From Desulfobacteraceae bacterium (GTDB taxonomy: Bacteria; Desulfobacterota; Desulfobacteria; Desulfobacterales; Desulfobacteraceae): DNA of 9,557 nt. Shown piece after piece: positions 1-5,821 of the stretch. The position numbers and the translations under genes are program-made. The stretch is taken from positions 1 through 9,557 of the forward strand of contig PIVQ01000242.1 of assembly GCA_003354055.1 (NCBI GenBank). Direction: 5' to 3'. The notes beneath the pieces were generated by a model. It did not search any database. It had not been told where the DNA came from and saw only the letters and a list, made by a program, of their open reading frames with translations. Positions within the stretch are counted from its first letter, which is position 1. The number at the start of each line of letters is the position of its first letter.

Positions 1-2
1 AA

Positions 3-1040
3 TTGAATCCCGCGGCCATGTTTCTTCAATGGCGAAGGGAAGCCGTGACCTCTGGTCAGGCAGACCTTTCCGCTTACAATGGCATACTCGGTTATGAAAA
101 AAAAGGCTGTTCAAAACTATTTTCCTTTTACAGCCTGCCCCGGAACTGCACCACCGTATTTTTTCCTGGCTGCACCCTGGCCGGTACCCGACCGGATCAT
201 ACATTCAAGGCGTTTGAATACCTGAAAACCCGGATTCCCGATTCAGGTATGGTGCTGGACTGCTGTACAAAGCCCTCCCATGACCTGGGAAGACAGGACT
301 TTTTTGACGCCATGTTTTCGGAGATCACAGACTATTTACAGGAGAACGGTATCACCACGGTGATCACGGCCTGCCCCAGCTGCCATAAAATATTTACCAC
401 CAAAAGCTCCCTTACGGTGAAATCCATCTATCAGGTTATGGCGGACGACCCGGATCCGCCACCTTTGATGGGTGCAACCCGCGGCTCTTCTGAAATTGTC
501 ATTCAGGATCCCTGCCAGGCCAGAAACGATATAAAGATGCGGGATGCAGTCCGCGCTATCGCCCGACAGAATGGGCTTGAGATTCACCCCTCAACGTTTA
601 GCGGCAGGAAAAGCCTCTGCTGCGGAGAAGGGGGATTTACCGGGTGCATGAACCCCGATATTGCCGCTTCCTGGGCAAATAAGCGAACAGGGGCTGCCAA
701 CGGCAGACCGGCCATGACCTACTGTGCCGGGTGTGTGAATTTTCTGCCAGATAAGAGCCAAAGTTTCCATGTGCTGGATCTGGTATTTAACCGGAAAAAC
801 ACCCTGGCAGGCAACGCCAAAGTTTCCAAAGCTCCGCTTACCTACGTGAACCGTTTGAAACTGAAAAGAAAGCTTGCAAAACAACCGGCAACAGTGACCA
901 GGGAACGCACTTTTTTCCATGGAGAAAAATCCGGGACATTGAAACGACTTTTGATACTTGGGATCCTTATTGCCGCCATGGCCGGCATCCACATATCAGG
1001 CCTGGATGATGCCTGGATCGGCTACTCCCCTGATCTATAA
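3..1040 (+). CDS. CCG-domain (Fe-S)-binding protein, HdrB/HdrD-like, 5' partial
   Basis: The reading frame is open to the left edge. The only start near it is a TTG at the edge, and the first residues look like the interior of a longer protein, so the true start (probably with a ferredoxin-type 4Fe-4S domain) is likely outside. Two cysteine-rich CCG domains are visible. The first has C57, CC87-88 and C124-x-x-C127. The second has C171, CC206-207 and C241-x-x-C244. This is the pattern that binds the non-cubane 4Fe-4S clusters in heterodisulfide reductase HdrB and related redox subunits. Both domains keep all their cysteines. A basic stretch (about 284-306) precedes one hydrophobic segment (about 315-331), so the protein is probably anchored to the cytoplasmic membrane as an electron-transfer or thiol/disulfide-linked redox subunit; the partner is not visible. 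It converges on argR with a 71-bp gap and no obvious terminator. The exact substrate is unknown. Confidence 0.85.
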   Translation: MNPAAMFLQWRREAVTSGQADLSAYNGILGYEKKGCSKLFSFYSLPRNCTTVFFPGCTLAGTRPDHTFKAFEYLKTRIPDSGMVLDCCTKPSHDLGRQDFFDAMFSEITDYLQENGITTVITACPSCHKIFTTKSSLTVKSIYQVMADDPDPPPLMGATRGSSEIVIQDPCQARNDIKMRDAVRAIARQNGLEIHPSTFSGRKSLCCGEGGFTGCMNPDIAASWANKRTGAANGRPAMTYCAGCVNFLPDKSQSFHVLDLVFNRKNTLAGNAKVSKAPLTYVNRLKLKRKLAKQPATVTRERTFFHGEKSGTLKRLLILGILIAAMAGIHISGLDDAWIGYSPDL

Positions 1041-1111
1041 AAACCTCAAAGCCGGCCGGGGCATGAAAGCTCCGCTCTGACAGCAGACCTAAGAATCCTG
1101 TACCGTCCGCC

Positions 1112-1561
1112 CTATTCCACAAAGATACCGATCTGCTTCATATAGGCGGAAATCTCCTGGATGGTTTCCAGGATAAGTCTCACATCCGCAGGCACGATTA
1201 CAATGGTATCGTCTCCGGCCACCGATCCTAAAACCCTGTCAAAATCATGGTCGTCAATGAATTTAGCCACAGTGTTGGCCGTGCCCGGCCGGGTACGGAT
1301 AACAATGAGCTGGGTATTGTGGGTAATGGATGTAACCAGAGAATCAAAGAAGCCCGTATCCTTGAGTTCGGTACGGGCCAGAGCCCAAACCGTACTGCCG
1401 TTCCCATCCTGGCCTTTGACCGCATTAATTTTTTTCAGGGCCCTGGAAACAGAGGACTGGGTGGTATGGATGCCCCTCTCGGTCAGAGCCTCAACCAGCT
1501 GGGCCTGGTTACCGGTTACCCCCTGGGACAGTAAAAGATGAAGTTCAGAAGCAATTGTCAT
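1112..1561 (-). CDS. argR: Arginine repressor ArgR
   Basis: This 149-residue protein has the normal ArgR length. The N-terminal winged helix-turn-helix contains the signature recognition helix QSSVSRAL at residues 35-42. The C-terminal oligomerisation and arginine-binding domain has PGTANTVA (92-99) and GSVAGDDTI (112-120); the two aspartates of the GDDT motif contact L-arginine in known ArgR proteins. By family knowledge ArgR forms hexamers that, with arginine as corepressor, bind ARG boxes and repress biosynthetic genes. It lies back to back with argG, 157 bp away, and the AT-rich gap holds ARG-box-like dyads, so autorepression and repression of argG are likely. An in-frame TGA four codons upstream limits the start to this ATG. 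No strong Shine-Dalgarno precedes it, which suggests weak translation. Confidence 0.93.
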   Translation of the reverse strand: MTIASELHLLLSQGVTGNQAQLVEALTERGIHTTQSSVSRALKKINAVKGQDGNGSTVWALARTELKDTGFFDSLVTSITHNTQLIVIRTRPGTANTVAKFIDDHDFDRVLGSVAGDDTIVIVPADVRLILETIQEISAYMKQIGIFVE

Positions 1562-1572
1562 AGTATTAAGTC

Positions 1573-1603
1573 ATATTTATGCATAAAAATTAAAAAAATA
1601 TGC
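1573..1603. promoter_or_regulatory. Candidate ARG boxes (ArgR operators) between argR and argG
   Basis: An 18-bp dyad at 1573-1590 has a perfect 12-bp palindromic core, TTTATGCATAAA (1576-1587), plus two more outer matching pairs. Its length and AT-rich symmetry fit the 18-bp ARG box (half-sites close to TGAAT/ATTCA in model species), although the half-site here is TGCAT-like. A second dyad pairs GCATA (1581-1585) with TATGC (1599-1603). Both begin 12 bp upstream of the argR start and lie upstream of the argG -35. Location and symmetry are seen; ArgR binding is inferred. Confidence 0.5.
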
Positions 1604-1623
1604 GCTTTTTATACTTGTTTCCC

Positions 1624-1653
1624 TTGACTATTTCAAGATAATTCTGCATTAAT
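1624..1653 (+). promoter_or_regulatory. argG promoter, sigma70-type
   Basis: A -35 TTGACT (1624-1629) is followed after 18 bp by -10 ATTAAT (1648-1653), preceded by TGC as an extended -10 element. The predicted start near 1660 gives argG a leader of about 60 nt. The argG ribosome binding site AAGGAG (1707-1712) is 6 nt before the ATG at 1719. The ARG-box-like dyads lie just upstream of the -35. Confidence 0.55.
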
Positions 1654-1718
1654 AGCCAATGTTTAATGCTGAAATAACAATCTGATAAAATAAAAGACAT
1701 ATATATAAGGAGTTTATA

Positions 1719-2945
1719 ATGGCAAAGGAAAAAGTAGTACTGGCATATTCCGGCGGCCTTGATACGTCGGTGATTCTCAAATGGCTTCTGGAAGAAGGAT
1801 ATGAAGTATTTGCATACATGGCAAATATCGGCCAGAAGGAAGATTTTGAAGCTGCAGAGAAAAAAGCACTGCAGATCGGGGCATCCAAGGTCTTTATCGA
1901 AGACATGAGAAAAGAATTTGTCACCGATTATATATTTCCGGTTTACAAGACCAATACGGTTTATGAAGGCCGCTACCTCCTGGGAACCGCCATTGCCCGC
2001 CCCATTATTGCCAAAAAACAGATTGAAATCGCCAATGAAGTGGGTGCCCAGTATGTGTCCCACGGGGCAACCGGCAAAGGCAATGACCAGGTGAGATTTG
2101 AGCTGTCCTACTATGCCCTCAATCCCCAGATCAAGGTCATTGCCCCCTGGAAAAATGCAGACTTTCTGAACGCCTTCAAAGGCCGGACCGATCTTCTGGA
2201 CTATGCTAAAAAACACGGCATCCCAACAAAGCAGTCCGCGTCCAAACCTTACAGTGAAGATGACAACCTTCTGCACATCTCCCATGAGGCAGGGGTTCTG
2301 GAAGATCCGGGCGCAATTTGTGATGAAAGCATTTACTCCCATACCGTCAGCCCTGAAGAGGCTCCGGATACCCCCACCAAAATTATAATTGAATTCAAGG
2401 ACGGAATTCCGATACGGGTGAAAAACCTGGAAGACGGGACTGAAAAAACAGATGCCCTGGAGTTGTTCGAATACCTGAACAAGCTGGGGTCTGAAAACGG
2501 TATCGGCCGTCTGGACATGGTGGAGAACCGCTTTGTCGGCATCAAGTCCAGGGGCGTTTATGAAACTCCTGGCGGCGCCATCCTCCACGAGGCTCACATG
2601 GATATCGAAGGCATTGCCATGGACCGTGAGGTCATGAGACTGCGGGATATGCTGGCAGCCAAATATGCGGAACTGGTCTACAACGGTTTCTGGTTCAGCC
2701 CTGAAATGGAATTTCTCATGGCCGCCATGGACAAGAGCCAGGAAGTGATTGACGGCGAAGTCACCCTCAAGCTGTACAAGGGAGTTGCCTACCCAATTGC
2801 AAGGACCAGCCCCTCTTCATTGTACAACCAGGATCTGTCATCCATGGACATTGAAGGCGGTTACAACCAGGAAGATGCAGAAGGCTTTATCCGCATCAAT
2901 GCCATCCGCCTCATGGCACATAAAAATATTATTCAAAAAAAATAA
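1719..2945 (+). CDS. argG: Argininosuccinate synthase
   Basis: ArgG condenses citrulline and aspartate using ATP, giving argininosuccinate, AMP and PPi, the penultimate step of arginine biosynthesis in the cytoplasm. The 408-residue length is typical. The N-terminal ATP-pyrophosphatase P-loop AYSGGLDTS lies at residues 9-17, and the conserved [14 protein letters not shown] substrate-binding segment is at about 111-124. The [12 protein letters not shown] stretch (about 85-96) is also characteristic. The start is fixed by AAGGAG 6 nt upstream. The gene is monocistronic: an intrinsic terminator follows 14 nt after the stop, and argH is not in the window. Regulation by the divergent argR through operators in the shared gap is likely. 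There is no sign of truncation or frameshift. Confidence 0.97.
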   Translation: MAKEKVVLAYSGGLDTSVILKWLLEEGYEVFAYMANIGQKEDFEAAEKKALQIGASKVFIEDMRKEFVTDYIFPVYKTNTVYEGRYLLGTAIARPIIAKKQIEIANEVGAQYVSHGATGKGNDQVRFELSYYALNPQIKVIAPWKNADFLNAFKGRTDLLDYAKKHGIPTKQSASKPYSEDDNLLHISHEAGVLEDPGAICDESIYSHTVSPEEAPDTPTKIIIEFKDGIPIRVKNLEDGTEKTDALELFEYLNKLGSENGIGRLDMVENRFVGIKSRGVYETPGGAILHEAHMDIEGIAMDREVMRLRDMLAAKYAELVYNGFWFSPEMEFLMAAMDKSQEVIDGEVTLKLYKGVAYPIARTSPSSLYNQDLSSMDIEGGYNQEDAEGFIRINAIRLMAHKNIIQKK

Positions 2946-2958
2946 GTGTGACCTGAGT

Positions 2959-2990
2959 CCCTTCTCCGGCATCCCGGAGAAGGGATTTTT
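2959..2990 (+). terminator. Rho-independent terminator of argG
   Basis: A perfect 11-bp stem, CCCTTCTCCGG (2959-2969) with CCGGAGAAGGG (2974-2984), closes a 4-nt loop and is followed by a T run at 2986-2990. It lies between the convergent argG and gpt genes and may also stop some gpt transcripts, but the T run favours the argG direction. Confidence 0.9.
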
Positions 2991-3007
2991 ATATTCAGAC
3001 CAAAAAT

Positions 3008-3490
3008 TTATTTTCCTGCAATCGGAGCAACGAACTGTGCTTCCGAATCCCAGGGAAAAAGAATCCAGGTATCCTGGCTTACCTCGGTCACATGGACATC
3101 CACCATGGGTTTGCCGGCAGGCTTGGCATACACCGTGGCAAAATAAGCCTTGGGCAGTATCTCCCGGACCACACGGGCAGTGGTACCGGTATCCACCAGG
3201 TCATCAATAATAAGAAGATCCTCCCCGTCCCCTTCCATGGACTTTAGGATGGTGGTTTCCCCCTGTTTCTGCCAGTCATAGCTGGTGATACAGATGGTAT
3301 CGATAAGATGAATATCAAGTTCCCGGGCAATGATGGCAGCCGGTACCAGGCCGCCCCGGGTCACGGCCACAATGCCCTTCCACTTACGGTCTCGGTCGTG
3401 AAGCCGCCAGGACAATGCCTTGGCATCCCTGTGCAACTGGTCCCAGGAAATGGGGTAACTGCGTTTATACCGATCCTCTTCTTCTGACAT
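3008..3490 (-). CDS. gpt: Xanthine-guanine phosphoribosyltransferase
   Basis: This 160-residue protein resembles E. coli Gpt (152 aa) along its length. It is a purine salvage enzyme that transfers 5-phosphoribose from PRPP to xanthine, guanine or hypoxanthine. The PRPP-binding motif [12 protein letters not shown] is at residues 94-105. The VTRGGLVPA segment (43-51) and the SYDWQKQ flexible-loop region (70-76) match the Gpt subgroup. The C-terminal DTWILFPWD (about 140-148) contains the tryptophan region near the purine site. An AGGAG sequence on the minus strand (complement of 3503-3507) lies 12 nt before the ATG, slightly far but usable. The gene is convergent with argG and divergent from the small selenoprotein gene. 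Confidence 0.93.
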   Translation of the reverse strand: MSEEEDRYKRSYPISWDQLHRDAKALSWRLHDRDRKWKGIVAVTRGGLVPAAIIARELDIHLIDTICITSYDWQKQGETTILKSMEGDGEDLLIIDDLVDTGTTARVVREILPKAYFATVYAKPAGKPMVDVHVTEVSQDTWILFPWDSEAQFVAPIAGK

Positions 3491-3528
3491 AAGCTTGCTG
3501 TGCTCCTATATGGGTTGTTTTTATCTGG

Positions 3529-3557
3529 TTGGACTTTTGGTCTGTATGTCTTACTAT
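3529..3557 (+). promoter_or_regulatory. Candidate promoter of the small selenoprotein gene
   Basis: TTGGAC (3529-3534), a 17-bp spacer and TACTAT (3552-3557) form a fair sigma70-type promoter on the plus strand. It would start transcription near 3564, about 50 nt before the ATG at 3614. The match is by eye only. Confidence 0.4.
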
Positions 3558-3561
3558 ATTT

Positions 3562-3581
3562 AGATAATATATATTATATCT
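3562..3581. promoter_or_regulatory. AT-rich palindrome, possible operator
   Basis: A 20-bp dyad has outer arms AGATA/TATCT, and an overlapping perfect 14-bp palindrome occupies 3564-3577. It sits at the predicted transcription start of the selenoprotein gene, in the gpt/selenoprotein divergent gap. It could be a regulator site or simply AT-rich sequence; no regulator is assigned. Confidence 0.3.
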
Positions 3582-3613
3582 TTAATTATATGAAAAGAGG
3601 GTAACGTAAAACC

Positions 3614-3796
3614 ATGAAAGAAATGAACGGACACTGCCTCTCCTGCGGGGGCAAACTTTTTATCAAACGAACATGAACTAAGGTATTTCTGTGCTGCAGG
3701 TCCTGCAGCAGCCGCTACCCTGAAGAGAAGTACAAAGACCTCATGGATGAGTATCTTGAAGAACAGTTGGCCAATGTTCCGGTGAACCGGCTGTAG
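3614..3796 (+). CDS. Dual-CxxC small selenoprotein, Sec encoded by UGA at codon 21
   Basis: A 60-codon frame runs from ATG 3614 to TAG 3794-3796 and is interrupted only by TGA at 3674-3676 (codon 21). Read with selenocysteine, it has CLSC at residues 8-11, then KLFIKRT, U21, TKVFL, CCRSC at 27-31, an acidic helical stretch and the C-terminal end ANVPVNRL. A protein-like pattern continues in frame on both sides of the TGA, and the two CxxC motifs bracket it, which argues against chance. A SECIS-like hairpin follows the TGA. The architecture fits the small dual-CxxC (seleno)protein group I recall from sulfate reducers. Its function is unknown: the cysteines may bind a metal, and U21 is presumably redox active. 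GAGGG (3597-3601) is 12 nt upstream of the ATG; an in-frame TAA at 3602 rules out earlier starts, while ATG 3623 is a possible alternative. Without Sec insertion only a 20-residue peptide would be made. Confidence 0.82.
3674..3712 (+). promoter_or_regulatory. Bacterial SECIS element following the UGA codon
   Basis: Starting 15 nt after the TGA, TGCTGCAG (3692-3699) pairs perfectly with CTGCAGCA (3703-3710), leaving the apical sequence GGTCC. In E. coli fdhF the SelB-recognised SECIS has the same top, a GCA stem closing a loop that begins GGUC. Here 22 nt separate the UGA from the loop GG, close to the 18 nt in fdhF and within the known bacterial range. The hairpin is part of the coding sequence and would recruit SelB-GTP-Sec-tRNA. 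Confidence 0.8.
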
Positions 3797-3800
3797 TTTT

Positions 3801-4002
3801 TTTACACTGTCTTTGCCTGTCATTTTTCAGGATGAAAAATAAATTTACACCCAAAATTCCGCACAAAGCGATCACTCATATTTAAAAGGGTTTTCAGACT
3901 TTTTACAGGCCTGATAAGCCCTTTACAAATTCCGGATCCGCCAACATCTTTCTCCCATCAAACTTACACAGGTGTAAAATATTTGACAAGCCCAGGTTTA
4001 CA
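3801..4002. repeat. Reiterated TTTACA motifs upstream of the sigma54 activator gene
   Basis: This gap between the selenoprotein and activator genes has no reading frame I can support. It contains TTTACAC at 3801 and 3844, TTTACA at 3902, 3922 and 3997, and a dyad TTACAC-AG-GTGTAA at 3964-3977 whose right arm is the reverse complement of the same motif. A short AT-only hairpin, ATTTTTCA/TGAAAAAT (3822-3840), is also present. The motifs may be operator half-sites for regulation of the downstream gene, including autoregulation. This is inference. Confidence 0.4.
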
Positions 4003-4012
4003 TGAGACTATA
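3983..4012 (+). promoter_or_regulatory. Candidate promoter of the RocR-like activator gene
   Basis: A perfect -35 TTGACA (3983-3988) is followed after 17 bp by GACTAT (4006-4011), a weak -10. The TTTACA dyad at 3964-3977 lies just upstream, and another TTTACA (3997) lies in the spacer. AGGGA (4048-4052) serves as ribosome binding site 10 nt before the ATG. Confidence 0.45.
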
Positions 4013-4062
4013 CCCGGGTTTTAGAAACTTATTTTCGATCTAAACTCAGGGAACCTGTAATT

Positions 4063-5538
4063 ATGCCGGAAGCCATATCAAAATTTTTGTTTGACCTGAA
4101 CAATGCGGATTTTTTATCTGTATTTGATGAATTCAGCGACGGAGTCATTGTATCCGATCCCAGCGGAGTCATTGTGTACTACAACGATGCCATGGCCCGC
4201 ATTGATGAACTGAGCCGGGAGAATGTCATCCTGAGAAGCGTTACCGATGTATACGACCTTAAAGAAAATGAGAGCATCATCCTCCAATGCCTTACAAAGC
4301 GCCGCCCCATCATTGACTCGCCTAATTTTTACCGGACCCATATGGGCAAATTTGCCAATACCGTGCACTCGGTGTTTCCCGTATTCAACAAACAAAAAAT
4401 TGTCGGGGCGATCTGCTTTGTCCGGGATTATAATATGCTGGTCAACACCATTGCGGCCATGCCGGTTCCTGATCAGAATGCAAGATTGAATGACGCCACC
4501 CTGACCTTTGATTCCATTATCGGAGAAGATCCGGTGTTCAAAGATGCCATCCGATCTGCCCGCATGGCTTCCCAGACCCCTTCTCCGGTCATGCTTTTCG
4601 GAGAAACCGGTACAGGCAAGGAGCTCTTTTCAAGGGCCATCCACAACCACAGTGCCCGGAACAACCAGAAGTTCACTCCGGTCAACTGCGCTGCCATCCC
4701 GGAAAACCTGCTTGAAGGTATTTTATTCGGCACCTCAAAGGGCGCCTTTACAGGATCGGTTAACAAGGCAGGGCTTTTCGAACGGACCTCAAAGGGCACC
4801 ATTTTCTTAGATGAGGTCAACTCCATGCCCGTGGGCCTCCAGGCCAAAATCCTGAGAATTGTCCAGGAAAGCAAGGTCCGCAGGGTGGGCGCCCTCAAAG
4901 AGACCGAGATTGACCTTAAGATCATCAGCTCCATCAATAAAGATCCCCGGATCACCATTGCCGAAGGTACCCTCAGATCAGATCTCTTTTACCGCCTGGG
5001 TGTGGTCTTTATCCATATTGTACCCCTGCGGGAACGCCTGGGTGACCTGGATATCCTGGTGGAACATTTTATCCACAAGCACAATATCCTGCTCAAAAAA
5101 CAGGTCAAATCCATTTCAGACAATGTCATGGAGTTGTTCCGAATCTACAATTGGCCGGGTAATGTCAGGGAACTTGAGCATGTAATTGAAGGGGCCATGA
5201 ACATTGTGGGCGACGCCATGACCATCCGCATGAACCACCTGCAATCCCATTTTTCAAACTGGTCCATCAGAAGCCGCGCCAACACACAGGGTCCGGGATT
5301 TATAAATACCTCTACCCAGCAGTTTGCGCCGACGCCCATGCCATCCCCCCAACCATCCAGACTGAACCAGTCCGACCTGAAAAAACAGGCAGCGGAAAAT
5401 GAAAAAGAGATCCTGTCCCAGGTATTGTCCAGACATGGGGGAAACATCTCCCAATCCGCCAAGGCCCTGGGGATTTCACGACAGCTGCTCTACTATAAGA
5501 TTAAGAAGTTCAAAATAGACCGCAGCCAGTTTGGTTAA
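4063..5538 (+). CDS. RocR-like sigma54-dependent transcriptional activator (PAS-AAA+-Fis)
   Basis: This 491-residue enhancer-binding protein activates sigma54 promoters by ATP hydrolysis. Residues about 17-130 form a PAS-type sensor domain (DGVIVSDPSGVIVYYN); there is no receiver domain, so it probably senses a small ligand. The AAA+ domain has Walker A GETGTGKE (180-187), the sigma54 loop GAFTGS (227-232) and Walker B GTIFLDEV (245-252), followed by NSMP and then RSDLFYRL (305-312). The NSMP after Walker B and the PAS type resemble RocR, activator of arginine/ornithine catabolism in Bacillus. A flexible linker rich in Gln, Pro and Ser (about 395-440) leads to a Fis-type helix-turn-helix (about 452-486). 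The sixth residue of the GAFTGA motif is Ser instead of Ala. The likely target is the aminotransferase gene downstream, but arginine sensing is inferred only from resemblance and neighbours. A terminator closes the gene. Confidence 0.9.
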   Translation: MPEAISKFLFDLNNADFLSVFDEFSDGVIVSDPSGVIVYYNDAMARIDELSRENVILRSVTDVYDLKENESIILQCLTKRRPIIDSPNFYRTHMGKFANTVHSVFPVFNKQKIVGAICFVRDYNMLVNTIAAMPVPDQNARLNDATLTFDSIIGEDPVFKDAIRSARMASQTPSPVMLFGETGTGKELFSRAIHNHSARNNQKFTPVNCAAIPENLLEGILFGTSKGAFTGSVNKAGLFERTSKGTIFLDEVNSMPVGLQAKILRIVQESKVRRVGALKETEIDLKIISSINKDPRITIAEGTLRSDLFYRLGVVFIHIVPLRERLGDLDILVEHFIHKHNILLKKQVKSISDNVMELFRIYNWPGNVRELEHVIEGAMNIVGDAMTIRMNHLQSHFSNWSIRSRANTQGPGFINTSTQQFAPTPMPSPQPSRLNQSDLKKQAAENEKEILSQVLSRHGGNISQSAKALGISRQLLYYKIKKFKIDRSQFG

Positions 5539-5546
5539 CATTCGGT

Positions 5547-5592
5547 CCATAACAGATCATCCTATCGATTGATCTGTTATGGTCTATTTTTT
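5547..5592 (+). terminator. Rho-independent terminator of the activator gene
   Basis: A perfect 13-bp stem, CCATAACAGATCA (5547-5559) with TGATCTGTTATGG (5570-5582), closes a 10-nt loop and is followed by TCTA and six T (5587-5592). It begins 8 nt after the stop codon and separates the activator from the aminotransferase, so the two are transcribed separately. Confidence 0.88.
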
Positions 5593-5678
5593 ACACTTCT
5601 GTATCTGTCCATAGTCATTTCTCCCTGATAGGTTGAAAAAGAATCGTATTTTTATTCAGAGACTGACCGGAAACCCGT

Positions 5679-5800
5679 GCTTGGATGAAAACTTGCCCAT
5701 ATGCAAGGCGCAAGAAAGGCTGAAACCGGAGTGTACTATTGTACATGAGGATTTCAGACTTTTGCAGCAACGTGGCAGATGGGTGAGTTTTCGTTCAAGC
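5679..5800. repeat. 122-bp imperfect inverted-repeat element
   Basis: The outer arms, 5680-5704 and 5775-5799, are 25 nt each and match as inverted repeats at about 20 positions, with a further G-C pair at 5679/5800. Inside them CTGAAACC (5720-5727) pairs with GGATTTCAG (5749-5757, one bulge), and at the apex TGTAC (5732-5736) pairs with GTACA (5741-5745) around TATT. The whole can fold into one long stem-loop or cruciform. It has no reading frame. It ends 22 bp before the aminotransferase ATG and would be in its leader if transcribed from upstream. It resembles dispersed intergenic palindromes or MITE-like elements; copy number cannot be seen here. Confidence 0.65.
5682..5697 (+). promoter_or_regulatory. 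Possible sigma54 (-24/-12) promoter for the aminotransferase
   Basis: TGGATGAAAACTTGC has the GG (5683-5684) and TTGC (5693-5696) at the exact spacing of the consensus TGGCAC-N5-TTGC, but the CAC after GG is not kept. The adjacent gene encodes a sigma54 activator, which makes this plausible. However, the site is inside the left arm of the inverted repeat, so the match may be incidental. Confidence 0.3.
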
Positions 5801-5821
5801 CCTATTTAAAGGGAGGATATT

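Noticed and set aside
1590..2597. Long minus-strand frame opposite argG (335 codons)
   Set aside because: It is the antisense shadow of argG, whose sense translation is unambiguous from end to end.
3420..3436. sigma54-like TTGGCAT...TGCA inside gpt on the plus strand
   Set aside because: The GG to GC spacing is one base too short for a -24/-12 promoter and the site lies inside a coding region.
3560..3823. 87-codon frame on the minus strand with hydrophobic start
   Set aside because: It is antisense to the selenoprotein gene, has no recognisable domain, and its hydrophobicity reflects the complement of the Cys/Lys-rich coding strand.
3822..3840. ATTTTTCA/TGAAAAAT hairpin as terminator of the selenoprotein gene
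   Set aside because: The stem is AT-only and lacks a following T run; it is noted only within the intergenic description.
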